DNA of 64,000 nt from Hymenobacter radiodurans. Lineage in GTDB: Bacteria > Bacteroidota > Bacteroidia > Cytophagales > Hymenobacteraceae. A model generated the notes under the pieces. It saw only the letters and a list, made by a program, of their open reading frames with translations, had not been told where the DNA came from and did no database searches. The position numbers were made by a program, and so were the translations under genes. Below are positions 18,825-28,064 of this stretch, in pieces. The DNA lies in assembly GCF_004355185.1 (NCBI RefSeq), contig NZ_CP037922.1, forward strand, positions 868,001 through 932,000, read 5' to 3'. The first letter of the stretch is position 1; every line of letters starts with the position of its first letter.

Positions 18825-19050
18825 TTCAACAGGTAAAATCAGTTTTTTTGAAAATTAAAAAAGATAAATATTCCTTTGCTGCCGCATAGGCAAGCCTGAA
18901 AATCAGGCGGAAACGCTGTTTCGGTGGAAATAAGTTCAGAAAAATGCCCCCCATTTGAGGTCCTGACAACAACCTTATTCGTAATGGAAAGTATAGGCAG
19001 TCAGTTAAGGCTCTTATTCAACCCCGAATAAGCTGCTAAAACCAAAGAAA
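18825..19050 (+). promoter_or_regulatory. OmpA leader region
   Basis: No gene here. It contains an AT-rich start (18841-18880), a small hairpin GCCTGAAAATCAGGC near 18893, an orphan AAAAATGCCCCCCATTT copy (18941-18956), and a CTTATTC/GAATAAG hairpin at 19013-19032, 18 nt before the OmpA ATG. Abundant OmpA mRNAs often have structured leaders; that role here is inference. Confidence 0.4.
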
Positions 19051-20549
19051 ATGTTTTCACCTAACCTGTATGCTATGAGACACCTTCTAGCAAAATCTGC
19101 GGTCTTGGGATTAGCGCTGCTAGCAGCGGCCCCGAGGGTCACGCTCAAAGCGCGGACCGCAAGACCGGCATTAGCCTTTACGGCAGCACTCTGCAATACC
19201 ACGGCGACCTGGGCTCGGAGTGGTTCAAGTCCAACAAGATCGAAGGCGGGGGCGGCATCACCCTGTCCCGCTACCTCACCCCGGGTATCGACATCGGCTT
19301 GTCGGCCAACTACGGGGACATGAAGTTCTCCACCAAAGACCCGCTTCGTCTGCCCATCCGCCGCTTCGACGCGAATGTGACCACGATCGGAGTACCCATC
19401 AAGTTCAAGCTCAACAACGGCTGGGCCTTGAAAGAGGACGCTATCTTCGCTCCTTACCTGAGCCTAGCCCCAGGCTTGATGATCGCCTCTTCCGATAAGT
19501 TCGTGAACACGGGCGTAGGCGGCGAGACTCTGCTAGGCAACAAAGACCACTACGCCGGATATCTGCACGGCGCGGCTGGTATCGCCCTCAACTTCTCACC
19601 TTCCTTCGGCATCTTCGTGCAGACGGGCCAGATCTACGCCCTGACCAACACGATTGACAACGTGGATGAAGGCGACCTGAATGACCGCTACCTCCAGCAC
19701 TCGGCCGGTATCACCTACAACTTTGGCAAGCCCAAGGATGAGGATATGGACGGTGTGCCAGACCGCAAAGACAAGTGCCCCGCCACTCCAGCCGGCGTAG
19801 CCGTGGATGAAGCTGGTTGCCCATTAGATGGTGACGGCGACGGTGTTCCAGATTACCAAGACAAGTGCCCCACTGAGAAAGGCTTGGCTAACCTCGAAGG
19901 TTGCCCAGACCGTGACAACGACGGTGTACGTGACTCTGAAGATGAGTGCCCAGACCAAGCTGGTACGGCTGCTCTCCGTGGCTGCCCTGACGCCGATGGC
20001 GACGGTGTAGCTGACAAGAACGACACTTGCCCTGATACCCCTGCCGGTACGCAAGTTGATGCTACAGGCTGCCCTGTAAACGTTGACCAAGACGGTGACG
20101 GTGTTCCAGACAACGTTGATAAGTGCCCAGGCACTCCTACCGGCGCTACTGTAGACTCTACTGGTTGCCGCGTGATTGACCCTGCTCTAATGGAGAAAGT
20201 ACGTCCTGTACAGTTCGAAACCAACAGCACAGTGATTCGTCGCCAGTCGTATGGCACGCTTGACAACATGATCAAGATCCTGGATCAGTACCCCGAGTAT
20301 AGCCTGCGCATCGCTGGTCACGCTGATAGCCGTGGTACCAACGAGTACAACCAAGCTCTGTCGGAGCGTCGTGCGGCTTCGGCCAAGCGTTACTTCACCG
20401 GCAAGAAAGTTGATCCGAACCGTGTTACTACGGTAGGCTTCGGCGAAGATCAGCCCGCTGCACCGAACACTTCGGCTGCTGGTATGGCTAAGAACCGCCG
20501 CGTAGAATTCACCTTCGAGTTCTACATCCCAAGCCAGCCTCAGCCATAA
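19051..20549 (+). CDS. OmpA family protein with thrombospondin type 3 repeats, one frameshift
   Basis: About 499 aa after correction. The signal peptide (ATG 19051 or 19075: MRHLLAKSAVLGLALLAAAP) is out of frame with the rest; adding one C to the C4 run at 19130-19133 gives AAPEGHAQSADRKTGISLYG and a continuous frame. Next comes an 8-strand-like beta-barrel (~residues 30-230), then five or so calcium-binding DxDxDGxxDxxDxCP repeats (~235-370), then an OmpA_C peptidoglycan-binding domain (AGHADSRGTNEYNQALSERR). It anchors the outer membrane to the cell wall. Likely abundant: own leader and terminator. Confidence 0.92.
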
Positions 20550-20570
20550 TTGCTGATCGGCTTTAGCCCC

Positions 20571-20607
20571 AAAAAGCGGCGGACCCACTGGGTTCGCCGC
20601 TTTTTTT
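20571..20607. terminator. OmpA terminator
   Basis: AAAAAGCGGCG and CGCCGCTTTTTTT arms, 21 nt after the OmpA stop. Confidence 0.9.
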
Positions 20608-20641
20608 GTGCCTAGCTGCTCCTAAATGCAGCGCGCCATTA

Positions 20642-20680
20642 TGAAAAAGCCCCCAGAAAGTTCTAGGGGCTTTTTCTAGT
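20642..20680. terminator. Second terminator after OmpA, or end of a minus-strand transcript
   Basis: GAAAAAGCCCCCAGA and TCTAGGGGCTTTTTC arms. OmpA already ends at 20571-20607, so this one may serve transcription coming from 20690-21000 on the minus strand. Confidence 0.75.
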
Positions 20681-20681
20681 T

Positions 20682-20998
20682 GTAGAAATCTTGGCCATTT
20701 AGGTCTGGTTTCTTCTAGTATAATATCGGTATTGATTACAATGCCTGCTAAACAATACCCTACCCTAATGAATCCATAGAAGGTGGACTCCGGTTGGATG
20801 TACAGAAGTCTTCCAACTTCCAGCTTTTACAAAGTGTCTATCGTGGTAAGCTGGTATGCTTTAAATAATAGACTACTAGAGGTTTATTGGGTAATGCACC
20901 ATCACCAATAAGGATCAGATGATATAGAAACTCGAATTGTCGCGTTTCTATACCGTTCATAGAAGGGTTATGCAACTGTTCGTAATAGTATAGATAAT
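20682..20998. ncRNA. Gene-free, hairpin-containing segment between two terminators (possible ncRNA)
   Basis: About 317 bp, more AT-rich than its neighbours, with no credible ORF. Two stems are visible: TTATTGG/CCAATAA (20884-20911) and a perfect 9-bp TATAGAAAC/GTTTCTATA (20923-20952). Bidirectional terminators lie at each end (20642-20680 and 20999-21035). This layout could hold a small RNA, but I found no convincing promoter. It could equally be decayed DNA. Confidence 0.3.
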
Positions 20999-21035
20999 AA
21001 AAAAGCCCCCCAGACTAATTCTGGGGGCTTTTTTA
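20999..21035. terminator. Bidirectional terminator
   Basis: AAAAAAGCCCCCCAG - loop - CTGGGGGCTTTTTT. It ends the minus-strand lipoprotein operon (stop at 21056), and possibly a plus-strand RNA from the segment to its left. Confidence 0.9.
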
Positions 21036-21055
21036 GGTCTAAAAAGATATGATTT

Positions 21056-21625
21056 CTATTGGGTCAGCTCACCAACGGCGCCGGGCAGGAATTTTATAAG
21101 CTCATCAACTTGGGAGCGCGTAAAGTTGCCGGATACGGCTATTAAGGCAAACGATTCGGGAACCGCTTCCACGTTACCGGTAGCAACCAACTCTGGTACC
21201 CGGTCGCCTTGCTGGCGGATAGCGTAGCGCGTGATGGTAGTGCGGGCCGAATCGGCGGATACGGGAATGGAAGTGTATCGCTCGCTGGCCAGCAGGCCAT
21301 CTACTTCCTTATTGAGACCAGCCGCTACCAGCCGCTGGGCCCGATCGGTGGTAGGCGTGAAAGTGAGCATGCGAATTTCGCGCACCGATGTTAGCGCCTG
21401 CGCCAGTTCATTATTGCCCCCCAGTTTGCCCAGACGGGCCAGCAACAGACGGGTAGTGAAGCCTGCCGACAGGGTAGTGGCTTTGAAGCCGGACCGGTTC
21501 TCGTATTTGCGAAAAAACTCCGCTACCGTGCGGGCTGGGGTTTCGGGGCCGCTTGTGCGGCAGCTCACGGTGAGGCCAAGGCCGAGTATGGCGACCAGCG
21601 AAAGCAAACGTAGTTTGGTATACAT
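21056..21625 (-). CDS. Lipoprotein, DUF4252-like
   Basis: 189 aa from the ATG at 21625 (MYTKLRLLSLVAILGLGLTVSC), a lipoprotein signal with the lipobox Cys at ~22; the frame extends further upstream into the previous gene without sense. The body (FFRKYENRSGFKATTLSAGF, then an alpha/beta repeat) resembles DUF4252 periplasmic proteins, function unknown. It lies 65 nt downstream of the secreted-protein gene ending at 21691, likely co-transcribed. A GGGGGGCAAT motif encodes L-G-G-N. Confidence 0.65.
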   Translation of the reverse strand: MYTKLRLLSLVAILGLGLTVSCRTSGPETPARTVAEFFRKYENRSGFKATTLSAGFTTRLLLARLGKLGGNNELAQALTSVREIRMLTFTPTTDRAQRLVAAGLNKEVDGLLASERYTSIPVSADSARTTITRYAIRQQGDRVPELVATGNVEAVPESFALIAVSGNFTRSQVDELIKFLPGAVGELTQ

Positions 21626-21690
21626 AGGGAGGAGCAAAGGTGGTTTGGCTCCCATACGTAGCTTGACGGTGGCCCGTTCAGGTGGCGCTG

Positions 21691-23220
21691 TTAATTGAAG
21701 GAAACAGTGTTGAGAAAAAATACGTCGCGCCCTCCACCCCGGGGAGTGCGCACATATTGGTAGCCAAAGGCTAAAAACCGGCTCCCATACCACGCTTGCA
21801 TGCCCTCATAATTAGTGCTGCTTAGCTTCTCCTTTATCTCTGGGTTAACCGTCTGCAACGGCACCACTAGGTCATTGGGAGTGGGTAAGCTGCGGTCAAT
21901 TATTTTGAAGTGGACATTTTCTTCTTCCAGATACGTCATCACAAGGCGTTGGCCATCGGGCATGGGCCGCAGCCGTACTGTTTCCTCCAACTCATACGAT
22001 TCCACGTCTTTCAGCACGAAGGTATTGTCCCAGATTAGGTTGCCACGCCGATCGAAGCCGCACACAATAGCGTGGGTCGTATGATAGCCGTCGAACTGCC
22101 GGTAGCGGGTGCCTACCATGCCGGGGCCGTAACTATCGCTGCGGTAGCGTGGATAATACACCTCCGCTACCAGCACGTAGCCGTTTTGAAAAGGCAATAA
22201 GTCATGTACAAGCAGTCGGTAGCGCAGCGGCAACTCCCGGTTGGCGGCGCGGCGCTCCTGACTGCGTTGCCGAATACGGGCTGCTCTGGCGGGCTTTAGG
22301 TAATCAAAAAAGTGCTTCAGACGCGTAAAATCATAGAAGCGCAGAGATTGGCGAACGCCGGTCGGGGTAGTGCCGGCCGTGAGATCAGCCGAAAAAATGC
22401 CCTGCGAATAGCGCGGGTCGCGGAGGGTGTACGTGCCGGCCAGCATCCGGTCGGAGCTGTCGCCGAGGCTGACTTGGGCAGTGATCAGGCTACGCTCACT
22501 TTCGGTTTGGACAAATTCGGAGTTCAGCAATTCACCCTCCGAGGAAAGCTGTTTTAGCTGCAAGCGCGATTTAACCCCGTTCGACTGGCGCATAATTACT
22601 TCGGCGCGCTTGGTAGCGGAGTCGGTAAGGAAGGTGAGTTCCGTAGTAAGTGGCTCGTATACAGAAGGCAGCAATTGGTGTTTGCCAGTTTTCATATCCA
22701 GCTTCACCACCGTCATATGCTGATCCAGGAGTACCGTCACAAACAGATTGCCCGCCAATACTTTTTGATCCAGCACATCGCGCGTCACCTCCGTATCGAA
22801 TTTAACAAGGCTTACATCACCGGTGCGACTATCGAGACCAGCCGCTAACAAGCGCTCCGGCGCGTAGCGCGACTGAAAAAGAGCGTACACGGCCGTGGCC
22901 TCAGCACGCATCAGCTTGAACTCGTACTCAATCGGAATATCGAGCTTCCGCGCGCCCAGATCCTTCAGCTGGTGGTCAAATTTGTGGAAGGTGTAGCTGG
23001 TGCGCGAGCCAATAAAAACGTCTTTCTCCACCAGCATCACCACGCTGCTGTCCTCGGGGATGGCCAGTACGTGCACATCCGTATCATACTGGGTAAAAGG
23101 TAACTCCAGGCGGGTAGGCTGACTAGGAACGAGGGAAGGCTCGGGCGCCTGGGCAAGCACTGGCTGACCCGCTATTGCTAGAGCCATAATTCCCAGCCAC
23201 ACGACTATTATATTTTTCAT
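21691..23220 (-). CDS. Secreted protein of unknown function
   Basis: About 509 aa from ATG 23220 (MKNIIVVWLGIMALAIAGQP, signal peptide; cleavage after VLAQA). I do not recognise a family. Repeated beta-strand stretches (VVMLVEKDVFIG, LFVTVLLDQHMTVVKLDMKTG, AIVCGFDRRGNLIWDNTF, RLVMTYLEEENVHFKII) look like blades of a beta-propeller. There is a basic helix RQRSQERRAANREL near residue 330. First gene of a two-gene unit with the DUF4252-like lipoprotein. Confidence 0.6.
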   Translation of the reverse strand: MKNIIVVWLGIMALAIAGQPVLAQAPEPSLVPSQPTRLELPFTQYDTDVHVLAIPEDSSVVMLVEKDVFIGSRTSYTFHKFDHQLKDLGARKLDIPIEYEFKLMRAEATAVYALFQSRYAPERLLAAGLDSRTGDVSLVKFDTEVTRDVLDQKVLAGNLFVTVLLDQHMTVVKLDMKTGKHQLLPSVYEPLTTELTFLTDSATKRAEVIMRQSNGVKSRLQLKQLSSEGELLNSEFVQTESERSLITAQVSLGDSSDRMLAGTYTLRDPRYSQGIFSADLTAGTTPTGVRQSLRFYDFTRLKHFFDYLKPARAARIRQRSQERRAANRELPLRYRLLVHDLLPFQNGYVLVAEVYYPRYRSDSYGPGMVGTRYRQFDGYHTTHAIVCGFDRRGNLIWDNTFVLKDVESYELEETVRLRPMPDGQRLVMTYLEEENVHFKIIDRSLPTPNDLVVPLQTVNPEIKEKLSSTNYEGMQAWYGSRFLAFGYQYVRTPRGGGRDVFFLNTVSFN

Positions 23221-23298
23221 AGCTGACATACGCCCTATTCGCTGTGACGCTTAGTAAGATACGACGAAGACGGCATAAAGTCACGTGGTCCAGCTATT

Positions 23299-23350
23299 TG
23301 CCAGGGGGCTTTTTTGCGTGATTACGCTGGTAATAAAAAGCCCCCCAGCC
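23299..23350. repeat. Inverted pair of motif half-sites in reversed order
   Basis: CCAGGGGGCTTTTTT (23299-23313) and AAAAAGCCCCCCAGC (23336-23350) are complementary, but with the G-arm first, so the A/T part lies at the loop. This is the mirror of the normal terminator layout and has no terminal T-run. Confidence 0.55.
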
Positions 23351-23420
23351 CATGCACAAGAGGAAAGGCCAGCTCTATGGATGGTAGGCAGGCTTTTTTG
23401 CCGAAAATATGGTTCAGTGC

Positions 23421-23828
23421 TTAGCTGCCCAACTCCAGCACGACATCAAATTCCTCGCTGCGCAGCGGCATCACCGACAGGCGGGACTGGCGCAAAAGGC
23501 CAATCTGGCTCAGGCGCGCGTCGAGCTTAATGGCAGCCAACGACACGGGTTTAGGTAACGGCTGGTGCGGACGCAGCGCCACGGCTACCCAGCCGCTTTC
23601 GGGTGGGGCGGTAGCATCGGGGGCGGCGGGAGCAGCTACCTCGGCCATGCCGATTACGGTTTTGTCGGTTACGCTGTGGTAGAAAAGGACCAGGTCGCCG
23701 GGCTGCATCTGTTGCAGGTAGTTGCGCGCCTGAAAGTTGCGGACGCCAGTCCAGTCGGTGCGCCCGTCACGCACAAAGTCGGCCCAGGAATAGGCCGTAG
23801 GTTCGGATTTAACAAGCCAGTAATTCAC
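23421..23828 (-). CDS. EVE domain-containing protein
   Basis: About 135 aa from the GTG at 23828, where the family-typical NYWLVKSEPTAYSW begins; an upstream ATG at 23873 adds 15 odd residues. The rest follows the EVE (PUA-like) fold: WTGVRNFQARNYLQ, PGDLVLFYHS, IGMAEV, and a C-terminal GLLRQSRLSVMPL. EVE domains bind modified bases in RNA or DNA, and are both housekeeping and defence-linked. It is single here, between an unknown secreted-protein operon and lipoprotein genes. Confidence 0.9.
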   Translation of the reverse strand: MNYWLVKSEPTAYSWADFVRDGRTDWTGVRNFQARNYLQQMQPGDLVLFYHSVTDKTVIGMAEVAAPAAPDATAPPESGWVAVALRPHQPLPKPVSLAAIKLDARLSQIGLLRQSRLSVMPLRSEEFDVVLELGS

Positions 23829-23871
23829 TTTAAAAAATAAGTCAGCTGGAGATTCAGGAAATGCAACACGC

Positions 23872-23932
23872 AAAAAAGCCCGGCAAAAGACGCTCTAAAT
23901 TTCTTTAGAATGGCTTTTGCCGGGCTTTTTTG
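23872..23932. terminator. Long palindromic terminator
   Basis: AAAAAAGCCCGGCAAAAG and CTTTTGCCGGGCTTTTTT arms around ~25 nt. It is downstream of the minus-strand lipoprotein ending at 23958 and is followed at once by an orphan TTGCCCCCCAA motif. Confidence 0.88.
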
Positions 23933-23957
23933 CCCCCCAATAGTAGTCGGAAGGGGC

Positions 23958-24401
23958 TTAGCGCAGGCGCAATACAACTAGCTTGTCGTTCTCAACGCGC
24001 AGTACGCGCAACCGAAAGGGAGGTCGCAGCTCCGTATTTTCGAGCGTCATCGTCAGGATATCCTGGTTTTCCTGCATGGGTTCCCAGCGACCAATATGCG
24101 CCTCTGGGGCATCGGCCGGGCCAAAGGTGTAGAACGTAAACTGGCCATCCTTATCAAAGCGCAGCCCATCCAAATAAATAGGGCCGTAGCGGGGCACGCT
24201 GGGGGGCATTATATAGCCCTGGGGCCGGTAAATAACGGTATCACCGGGCCGGGCCTCATGCGAGTTATACCACGAGCGGCCGTAGAGCGGCCCCGTAGGT
24301 CCCTCTGGGTTTAGCTTCATCAGGTCGCCTACGTTTTCGGTGCAGGCCGCCAATACCAGTGCTACAAAAGCGGTTAGGAGCGTAAGAGTAGAAATGCGCA
24401 T
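23958..24401 (-). CDS. Small lipoprotein (lipocalin-like?)
   Basis: 147 aa with signal MRISTLTLLTAFVALVLAAC, a clear lipobox with Cys at 20. The body (DTVIYRPQGYIMP..., FDKDGQFTFYTFGPAD, IGRWEP, LTMTLEN, LVVLRLR) has the strand order of a small lipocalin-like stress or envelope lipoprotein. It resembles its neighbour at 24460, suggesting tandem duplication. A GGGGGGCATT motif on the plus strand encodes I-M-P-P-S. Confidence 0.65.
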   Translation of the reverse strand: MRISTLTLLTAFVALVLAACTENVGDLMKLNPEGPTGPLYGRSWYNSHEARPGDTVIYRPQGYIMPPSVPRYGPIYLDGLRFDKDGQFTFYTFGPADAPEAHIGRWEPMQENQDILTMTLENTELRPPFRLRVLRVENDKLVVLRLR

Positions 24402-24459
24402 AATTGAATATAGAATAGAACAGTACTAGGAGGCGCAAGCTGAACGAAAGGTTGCAAGC

Positions 24460-24854
24460 CTATTGGGGCAAGCGACGAACTTTCAATAAATCTTTGTCCA
24501 GCGACACAATTTCGAGTCTGTAGCCGGGCTCTTCTTTATTATCGGGGGTAATGCGTAACACCGTCTCGCTTTCGGCCTTCCACTGGCCTTTATGCCCTTC
24601 GAGCCCATCAGTAGGAGCAATGTCGTACTGCGTAAAGAGGCCATTATGCTCGAAGCAGAACCCCGTGCGGCCGCGCGAGGGCCAAACGAATACGTATTAG
24701 GCCGATATACTTCCACATCTTCCGTGTCCTCCTCGTGGGCGTGCAGCCAAGTGCCTTCAAGCAAGCGCAACTGCGGCGACTTGCGTGGGTCGGGTTTGCA
24801 CGTTACGGCCAGCAGCAACACACTCAGGCAGCAAAGCAGAGAAAACAGGCGCAT
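24460..24854 (-). CDS. Small lipoprotein, paralogue of neighbour, one frameshift
   Basis: About 131 aa after correction, with signal MRLFSLLCCLSVLLLAVTC. The native frame derails after YRPNTYSFGP; adding one base in the GGGCC run at 24679-24683 gives SFGPSRGRTGFCFEHNGLFT, continuing to LEIVSLDKDLLKVRRLPQ and a stop at 24460. YRPNTY, GLFTQYD, and the terminal LDKDLLKVRRL parallel YRPQGY, GQFTFY and LVVLRLR of the adjacent lipoprotein. Function unknown. Confidence 0.65.
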
Positions 24855-25013
24855 GACAATGGCGTAAAAGTGGGAAATGGACTGGTAAATTAGTGGCTTC
24901 TATTTCACCATCAATAGTTGTACCCGAAAACACCCGTTGCCTTTATTAGCCTATATTATTTAAAACATAATATTTCCCAACACTGTACCTTTACTTTCCT
25001 TCTCCATCCCCCG

Positions 25014-25030
25014 CTGGGGGGCAAATTCTG
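25014..25030 (+). repeat. GGGGGGC motif copy just before polX
   Basis: CTGGGGGGCAAATTCTG ends 8 nt before the polX start. It is near the ribosome-binding region, and no other regulatory signal is clear. Confidence 0.55.
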
Positions 25031-25038
25031 CTTCTGTT

Positions 25039-26790
25039 TTGGACAATCGCGCCCTGATTCGTGCCTTCCGCCTTGCGGCCTCGCTGCTGGAAGTGCACGA
25101 TGAAAACCCATTTAAAATTCGGGCCTACGAAGGCACCGCTGCTGCCCTCGAACGCCTAGAGTTTTCGGTGGCCGAAGTAGAGCGCACCGGCCTGCCCGAC
25201 CGCACGGGTCTGAGCAAAACTGCTGCGGCTCGCGTGGCCGAAATGCTGGACACCGGCTCTTTCGAGGAACTGACGCGTCTGCTCAGCATCACGCCGCCCG
25301 GTGTGGTGGAGATGCTGAATATTAAGGGCATCGGCCCGAAAAAGATTCGGGCGCTGTGGCGTGAGCTGGGCGTCGAAAGCCCCGACGCGCTACGTGCCGC
25401 CGCTGAGCGTGATGAGGTAAGTAAGCTCAAAGGATTTGGCAAAAAAACGCAGGACGCCATTCTGCAAGCCCTCGAATTCAACGACCAAAGCCGGGGCAAG
25501 CTGCTGTACCCGCAAGCCGAAGAGCTGGCCGCCGATTTGGTTGCCCGCTTGCAGGAAGCGCTATTTACGGAGTCGGTAGCGGTAGCCGGGGAAGTACGCC
25601 GACGCCTGGAGGTAGTGGAAAATGTGGTGCTGGTAGCCGCTACTACTCATCCCGAGAAAGCACATAAGCTACTAAACTCCCTGGATGGCCTTACCGCCGA
25701 CCCCATGCGCTCGGGCCCTTTTGCGTGGCGCGGGACTGCTACAACCTCCGGTGTAAAAGTGGAGGTGCTGCTAGTGGCAAAGGAAGATTTCACAAATCAG
25801 CTCTTTCTGTTGACGGGTGCTGAGGCGCATTTGTCTGAAATATTTGCCCCCCAAGCTGCGCATGGGCAGCCGGCTACATTAAGGCAGTTGCTGAAAAAGG
25901 AGCGATTCTACCAGGAAACGGCCATTTACGAAAAAGCCGGACTGCAGTACGTAGAGCCTGAACTGCGAGAAGGCCTTGGTGAACTAACATTAGCCAAAGA
26001 GCATAAGCTGCCCAACTTGCTGGAAGATGCCGACCTGCGCGGTAGTGTGCACAACCACAGCAACTACTCAGACGGGGCACATACACTGCGTCAAATGGCC
26101 GAGTTTCTGCGGGATGAAGGCTACGAGTACCTGGGAATTTGCGACCACTCCCAGGCCGCGCACTATGCCAACGGACTCAGCCCGGAGCGCGTGCGTCAGC
26201 AGCACCGCGAAATAGATGAACTTAACAAAGAATTGGCTCCCTTTCGCATTTTTAAGGGTATCGAAAGCGATATTCTCGGCGATGGTGCTTTAGATTATCA
26301 ACCCTCGGTGCTGGCCTCATTTGACTTTGTCGTGGCCTCGGTGCACAGCAACCTCAAAATGGACGAAGCCCGCGCCACCACACGCCTGCTGCGGGCCATT
26401 GAGAATCCGTATTGTACGATGTTAGGCCACCCGACCGGGCGGTTATTACTTCGCCGCGAAGGCTACCCAATCGACTATAAGGCCGTTATTGATGCCTGCG
26501 CCAAGCATCAGGTTATTATTGAGATTAATGCTAATCCGTGGCGGCTGGACCTAGACTGGCGCTGGGTGCGCTATGCCCTCGACCAAGGCGTGAAACTGAG
26601 TATCAACCCTGATGCGCACCACACCAACGGCTACGCGGATATGCGCTACGGCGTGTTTATGGGGCGCAAAGGTGGTCTGACGAAGGAAATGACCTTCAAT
26701 GCCATGTCGCGGGAAGAAGTAGCAACATACTTTGCCCAGCGGAAAGCAAAGATTAAGCCGGCCGAAGAATTCAAAACGACTTTGTTTTAA
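25039..26790 (+). CDS. polX: PolX-like protein (degenerate Pol beta domain, intact PHP domain)
   Basis: 583 aa, starting at TTG 25039 (MDNRALIRAFRLAASLLEVH). Order: N-terminal 8-kDa helical region with HhH motifs (NIKGIGPKKIRALW; KLKGFGKKTQDAIL), a Pol beta-like nucleotidyltransferase domain (~170-300), and a C-terminal PHP domain (~335-575) with HNHSNYSDG, CDHS, HS, and NPDAHH metal ligands. The polymerase motif usually read as GS-x-RR-x-x-E-x-x-x-D-x-D is here AGEVRRRLEVVENVVLV, and the third Asp is Glu (VKVEVLL). Polymerase activity is therefore doubtful while the exonuclease/phosphoesterase site looks complete. It precedes a GT9 gene by 29 nt. Confidence 0.9.
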   Translation: MDNRALIRAFRLAASLLEVHDENPFKIRAYEGTAAALERLEFSVAEVERTGLPDRTGLSKTAAARVAEMLDTGSFEELTRLLSITPPGVVEMLNIKGIGPKKIRALWRELGVESPDALRAAAERDEVSKLKGFGKKTQDAILQALEFNDQSRGKLLYPQAEELAADLVARLQEALFTESVAVAGEVRRRLEVVENVVLVAATTHPEKAHKLLNSLDGLTADPMRSGPFAWRGTATTSGVKVEVLLVAKEDFTNQLFLLTGAEAHLSEIFAPQAAHGQPATLRQLLKKERFYQETAIYEKAGLQYVEPELREGLGELTLAKEHKLPNLLEDADLRGSVHNHSNYSDGAHTLRQMAEFLRDEGYEYLGICDHSQAAHYANGLSPERVRQQHREIDELNKELAPFRIFKGIESDILGDGALDYQPSVLASFDFVVASVHSNLKMDEARATTRLLRAIENPYCTMLGHPTGRLLLRREGYPIDYKAVIDACAKHQVIIEINANPWRLDLDWRWVRYALDQGVKLSINPDAHHTNGYADMRYGVFMGRKGGLTKEMTFNAMSREEVATYFAQRKAKIKPAEEFKTTLF

Positions 26791-26819
26791 TGGTGGCTCG
26801 GGCTGCCGTTAAATAGCTT

Positions 26820-27884
26820 ATGAAAATTCTTGTTTTGCGCTTCTCCTCTATCGGCGACATTGTGCTGACAACGCCCGTAGTGCGGGCGCTGAAGCAGCAG
26901 GTGGCGGGTGCGCAGGTGCATTTCTGTACTAAACCGGCTTATCGGAGTATCATCGAGCCAAATCCGTATGTGACTAAGGCGCATTACCTTACGGGCTCAC
27001 TCACGGACTTGGTAAATGAGCTGAAAGCCGAGCGTTTCGATTACATCATCGATCTGCATAATAATCTGCGCACCCGTTTGCTGAAGCTGCGGTTGGGAAT
27101 ACCTTCATCGAGCTTTGATAAGCTTAACCTGCGCAAATGGCTGTTGGTGAACCTGAAAATAAATACCCTGCCACAGCAGCACATTGTAGATCGCTACTTA
27201 GCTGCTGCCGCGCTATTGGGCGTGCGCAATGATGGTCAAGGGTTAGATTATTTTATTCCTTCCAAAGATGAAGTGAGCCTCAATACGCTTCCTGTCGGCT
27301 TTCAGCAAGGCTATGTGGCCTTCGCTATTGGGGCGCAGCATGCCACCAAGCGCCTGCCCGTCGACCGGATCATTGAGTTGTGTGGATTGTTGCGCCGTCC
27401 GGTGGTATTACTTGGCGGGCCTGAGGACGAAACGACGGGTCATGTGGTGGAGTTGGCCTTTGCCAAGCACGCAGCGGCTTCGCCGCCACTCGCGCGGAAA
27501 GTGCCTGACAGCCCTTATTATTTTCCGTCGGAGGCCAGCATTGCTAAAGCGCCCCACACTATTATTTATAACGCCTGCGGGCAGTATTCGCTCAACCAAT
27601 CGGCCTCTTTGGTGCAACAGGCGCAGCTAGTAGTGAGCCACGATACGGGCCTGATGCACATTGCCGCAGCCTTCAAGAAAGAGATCTTCAGTATTTGGGG
27701 CAATACAGTGCCGGAGTTTGGCATGTATCCTTACCGCACCGAGTTTCGCATTCTGGAAAGGCTAGGGCTCTCGTGTCGGCCGTGCTCTAAGATAGGTTAC
27801 GAAAAATGCCCCCAAGGACATTTCAAATGTATGCGCGAAATTCAATTTGACTTGGATTTGCCCCCCACGCGCGATGGGCGTTGA
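26820..27884 (+). CDS. GT9 family glycosyltransferase (ADP-heptose:LPS heptosyltransferase-like)
   Basis: 354 aa, intact. N-terminal MKILVLRFSSIGDIVLTTPVVRAL is the GT9 signature. The C-terminal half has AIGAQHATKRLPVDR, VLLGGPED, HDTGLMHIAAAFKKEIFSIWG and the cysteine cluster C-x2-C-x7-C-x6-C (KCPQGHFKC). It would add heptose to LPS core at the inner membrane. It is separated from polX by 29 nt, so likely co-transcribed. The C-terminal DLPPTRDGR is encoded across a TTTGCCCCCCACG motif. A frameshifted paralogue is at 16048-17086. Confidence 0.9.
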   Translation: MKILVLRFSSIGDIVLTTPVVRALKQQVAGAQVHFCTKPAYRSIIEPNPYVTKAHYLTGSLTDLVNELKAERFDYIIDLHNNLRTRLLKLRLGIPSSSFDKLNLRKWLLVNLKINTLPQQHIVDRYLAAAALLGVRNDGQGLDYFIPSKDEVSLNTLPVGFQQGYVAFAIGAQHATKRLPVDRIIELCGLLRRPVVLLGGPEDETTGHVVELAFAKHAAASPPLARKVPDSPYYFPSEASIAKAPHTIIYNACGQYSLNQSASLVQQAQLVVSHDTGLMHIAAAFKKEIFSIWGNTVPEFGMYPYRTEFRILERLGLSCRPCSKIGYEKCPQGHFKCMREIQFDLDLPPTRDGR

Positions 27885-28064
27885 TAGAGTGCTTGCTGGC
27901 AGCCAACAGGGAGCGTAGAAATGCGAACATGGCCTCTGAGGGCTATATCCTGAAGCTGAATAAAAAAAGAGGGCGATATACGAATATGTTGTTTTAAAAG
28001 TTGCAAAGAAGTTGTTGATTTGCCGATAAAACCATATTCTAACCTTTCTTCTTTTACTTCATTT

